Shown here: positions 14,107-14,733 of the stretch, one piece after another | Position numbering within the stretch: the first letter of the stretch is position 1 | How the letters are laid out: every line of letters starts with the position of its first letter | Source of the DNA: Anaerolineae bacterium | GTDB taxonomy: Bacteria > Chloroflexota > Anaerolineae > 4572-78 > NAK82 | Assembly (NCBI GenBank): GCA_030597485.1 | Contig: JAUVRU010000014.1 | Coordinates: 1-14,733 of the forward strand | Reading direction: 5' to 3' | DNA length: 14,733 nt | Program-made: the position numbers and the translations under genes | Notes under the pieces: model-generated | The model's database searches: none | Seen by the model: only the letters and a program-made list of their open reading frames with translations | Told to the model about the DNA's origin: nothing

Positions 14107-14733
14107 TTATCGCCCGGCAGTGCGCCGCCAGGCACGCGTTTCCGATCCGCGATAACTGGGAGCGTCGATCCTGAGATTGATGCAACGTCTTCGATCGAAA
14201 AGACGTGACTTCAGGCGTTCATTGACGCTGACCCCATCCGCCACCGTGATCACTGTCGGCAGGCGAGCATTGTAGCGGTAGTTGAACACCTGATACAGCT
14301 TCTCCTGGGCCCAAGGCGTCGCGCTGTGCGTACCCAGGTCGTCCAGGATGAGCAAGGGGGCCGTGCGCACCTGGTCCAGTCGCTCGTCGTAAGATACGTG
14401 ACTGTCGGGGGAGTAGGTGGCTCGCAGGTGGTCGAGGAGATCGGGCACAACCACGAACAGGACTGAGTATCCCTGGCCCATCCGGGCATTGGCAACCGCT
14501 GCCGCCAGGTGGGTCTTGCCACAACCATATCCGCCAGTCAATACTAGCCAGTCCTCGGGATCGGCGGCATAGTTGCGGGCGAAGGTGAGTGCCTGCCGCA
14601 AGCTTTCCACCTGCTCCCCACTCAATTCATTGTCACGCAGGCCAAACGTTTCGAAGAGCTGGTCCCCGTGCAGGGGAAGAGTGGACAGATCATAACCCAC
14701 CTGGCCAGAATCGACGCCCCGGTAGTCTGTCGC
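14107..14733 (-). CDS. DnaC/IstB-like AAA+ ATPase, probable helicase loader (5' end outside window)
   Basis: The frame is open from the right edge to the TAA at 14107-14109, giving 208 visible residues. A GTG at 14700 exists, but the frame continues upstream without a stop, so the true start is probably outside. The part seen is the AAA+ core of DnaC/DnaI/IstB-like proteins. Walker A GGYGCGKTH and Walker B LLILDDLG are clear, followed by the WAQEKLYQVFNYRYNARLPTVI block. Relatives usually continue VITTN, whose Asn is sensor 1; here it reads VITVADG, so that Asn is missing. SRLFDRR supplies the likely arginine finger. The role is probably loading the replicative helicase, or a related DNA-remodelling task. 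No transposase is adjacent, so an IstB of an insertion sequence is less likely. Confidence 0.85.
   Translation of the reverse strand, partial: ATDYRGVDSGQVGYDLSTLPLHGDQLFETFGLRDNELSGEQVESLRQALTFARNYAADPEDWLVLTGGYGCGKTHLAAAVANARMGQGYSVLFVVVPDLLDHLRATYSPDSHVSYDERLDQVRTAPLLILDDLGTHSATPWAQEKLYQVFNYRYNARLPTVITVADGVSVNERLKSRLFDRRRCINLRIDAPSYRGSETRAWRRTAGR

Noticed and set aside
13792..14208. 138-codon + strand frame across the gap upstream of the glycosyltransferases
   Set aside because: It overlaps the ends of two real - strand genes and the promoter between them, and its residue pattern is Arg/Ser/Pro-rich without motifs.

Overview
This 14.7 kb window looks like a chromosomal segment of a free-living, fairly GC-rich bacterium. 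The most likely group is Chloroflexota (Anaerolineae or Caldilineae). That is an inference from protein style: a LysM protein with a Thr/Pro-rich linker and a paired-Cys LysM, an Asp/Gly-rich surface-protein fragment ending in an LHLPTIMR-type tail, a degenerate heptanucleotide repeat, and IstB/DnaC-like loader wording typical of that phylum. No rRNA or tRNA is present to confirm it.

Layout. On the + strand from the left edge: the C-terminal half of a sensor histidine kinase (cut by the edge), a LysM-domain membrane-anchored protein, and mnmE. From about 2.99 kb to the right edge every gene is on the - strand: ruvA, a degraded beta-helix surface-protein remnant, ruvC, yebC, a P1-family (S58) self-processing peptidase, an M20-family metallopeptidase, the ECF transporter module ecfT/ecfA2/ecfA1 (transcribed A1-A2-T), two GT4-type glycosyltransferases, and a DnaC/IstB-like AAA+ ATPase cut by the right edge. 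mnmE and ruvA converge on a heptad repeat tract.

How the genes work together. ruvC and ruvA supply Holliday-junction resolution; ruvB is not in the window. yebC next to ruv genes is a common bacterial arrangement. The ECF genes form a general (group II style) energising module without a substrate-binding S protein nearby, so it presumably serves S components encoded elsewhere. The two peptidases beside it may process imported or salvaged peptides, but nothing here proves a link. The two glycosyltransferases share a good sigma70-type promoter and probably act in surface polysaccharide synthesis.

What stands out. (1) A 144 bp palindromic MITE-like element with 16/17-matching terminal inverted repeats and an 8 bp target duplication sits exactly in the ribosome-binding site of ecfA1. 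The duplication regenerates the Shine-Dalgarno sequence. (2) In the ECF ATPases, two motif deviations (H-loop His to Pro in EcfA2, LSGGQ to LSAGQ in EcfA1) fall in the same composite ATP site, which predicts an asymmetric ATPase pair. (3) Both glycosyltransferases lack the second Glu of the usual EX7E motif. (4) There is a surface-protein remnant between ruvA and ruvC. I did not find a wholly new multi-gene system; most of the window is housekeeping.
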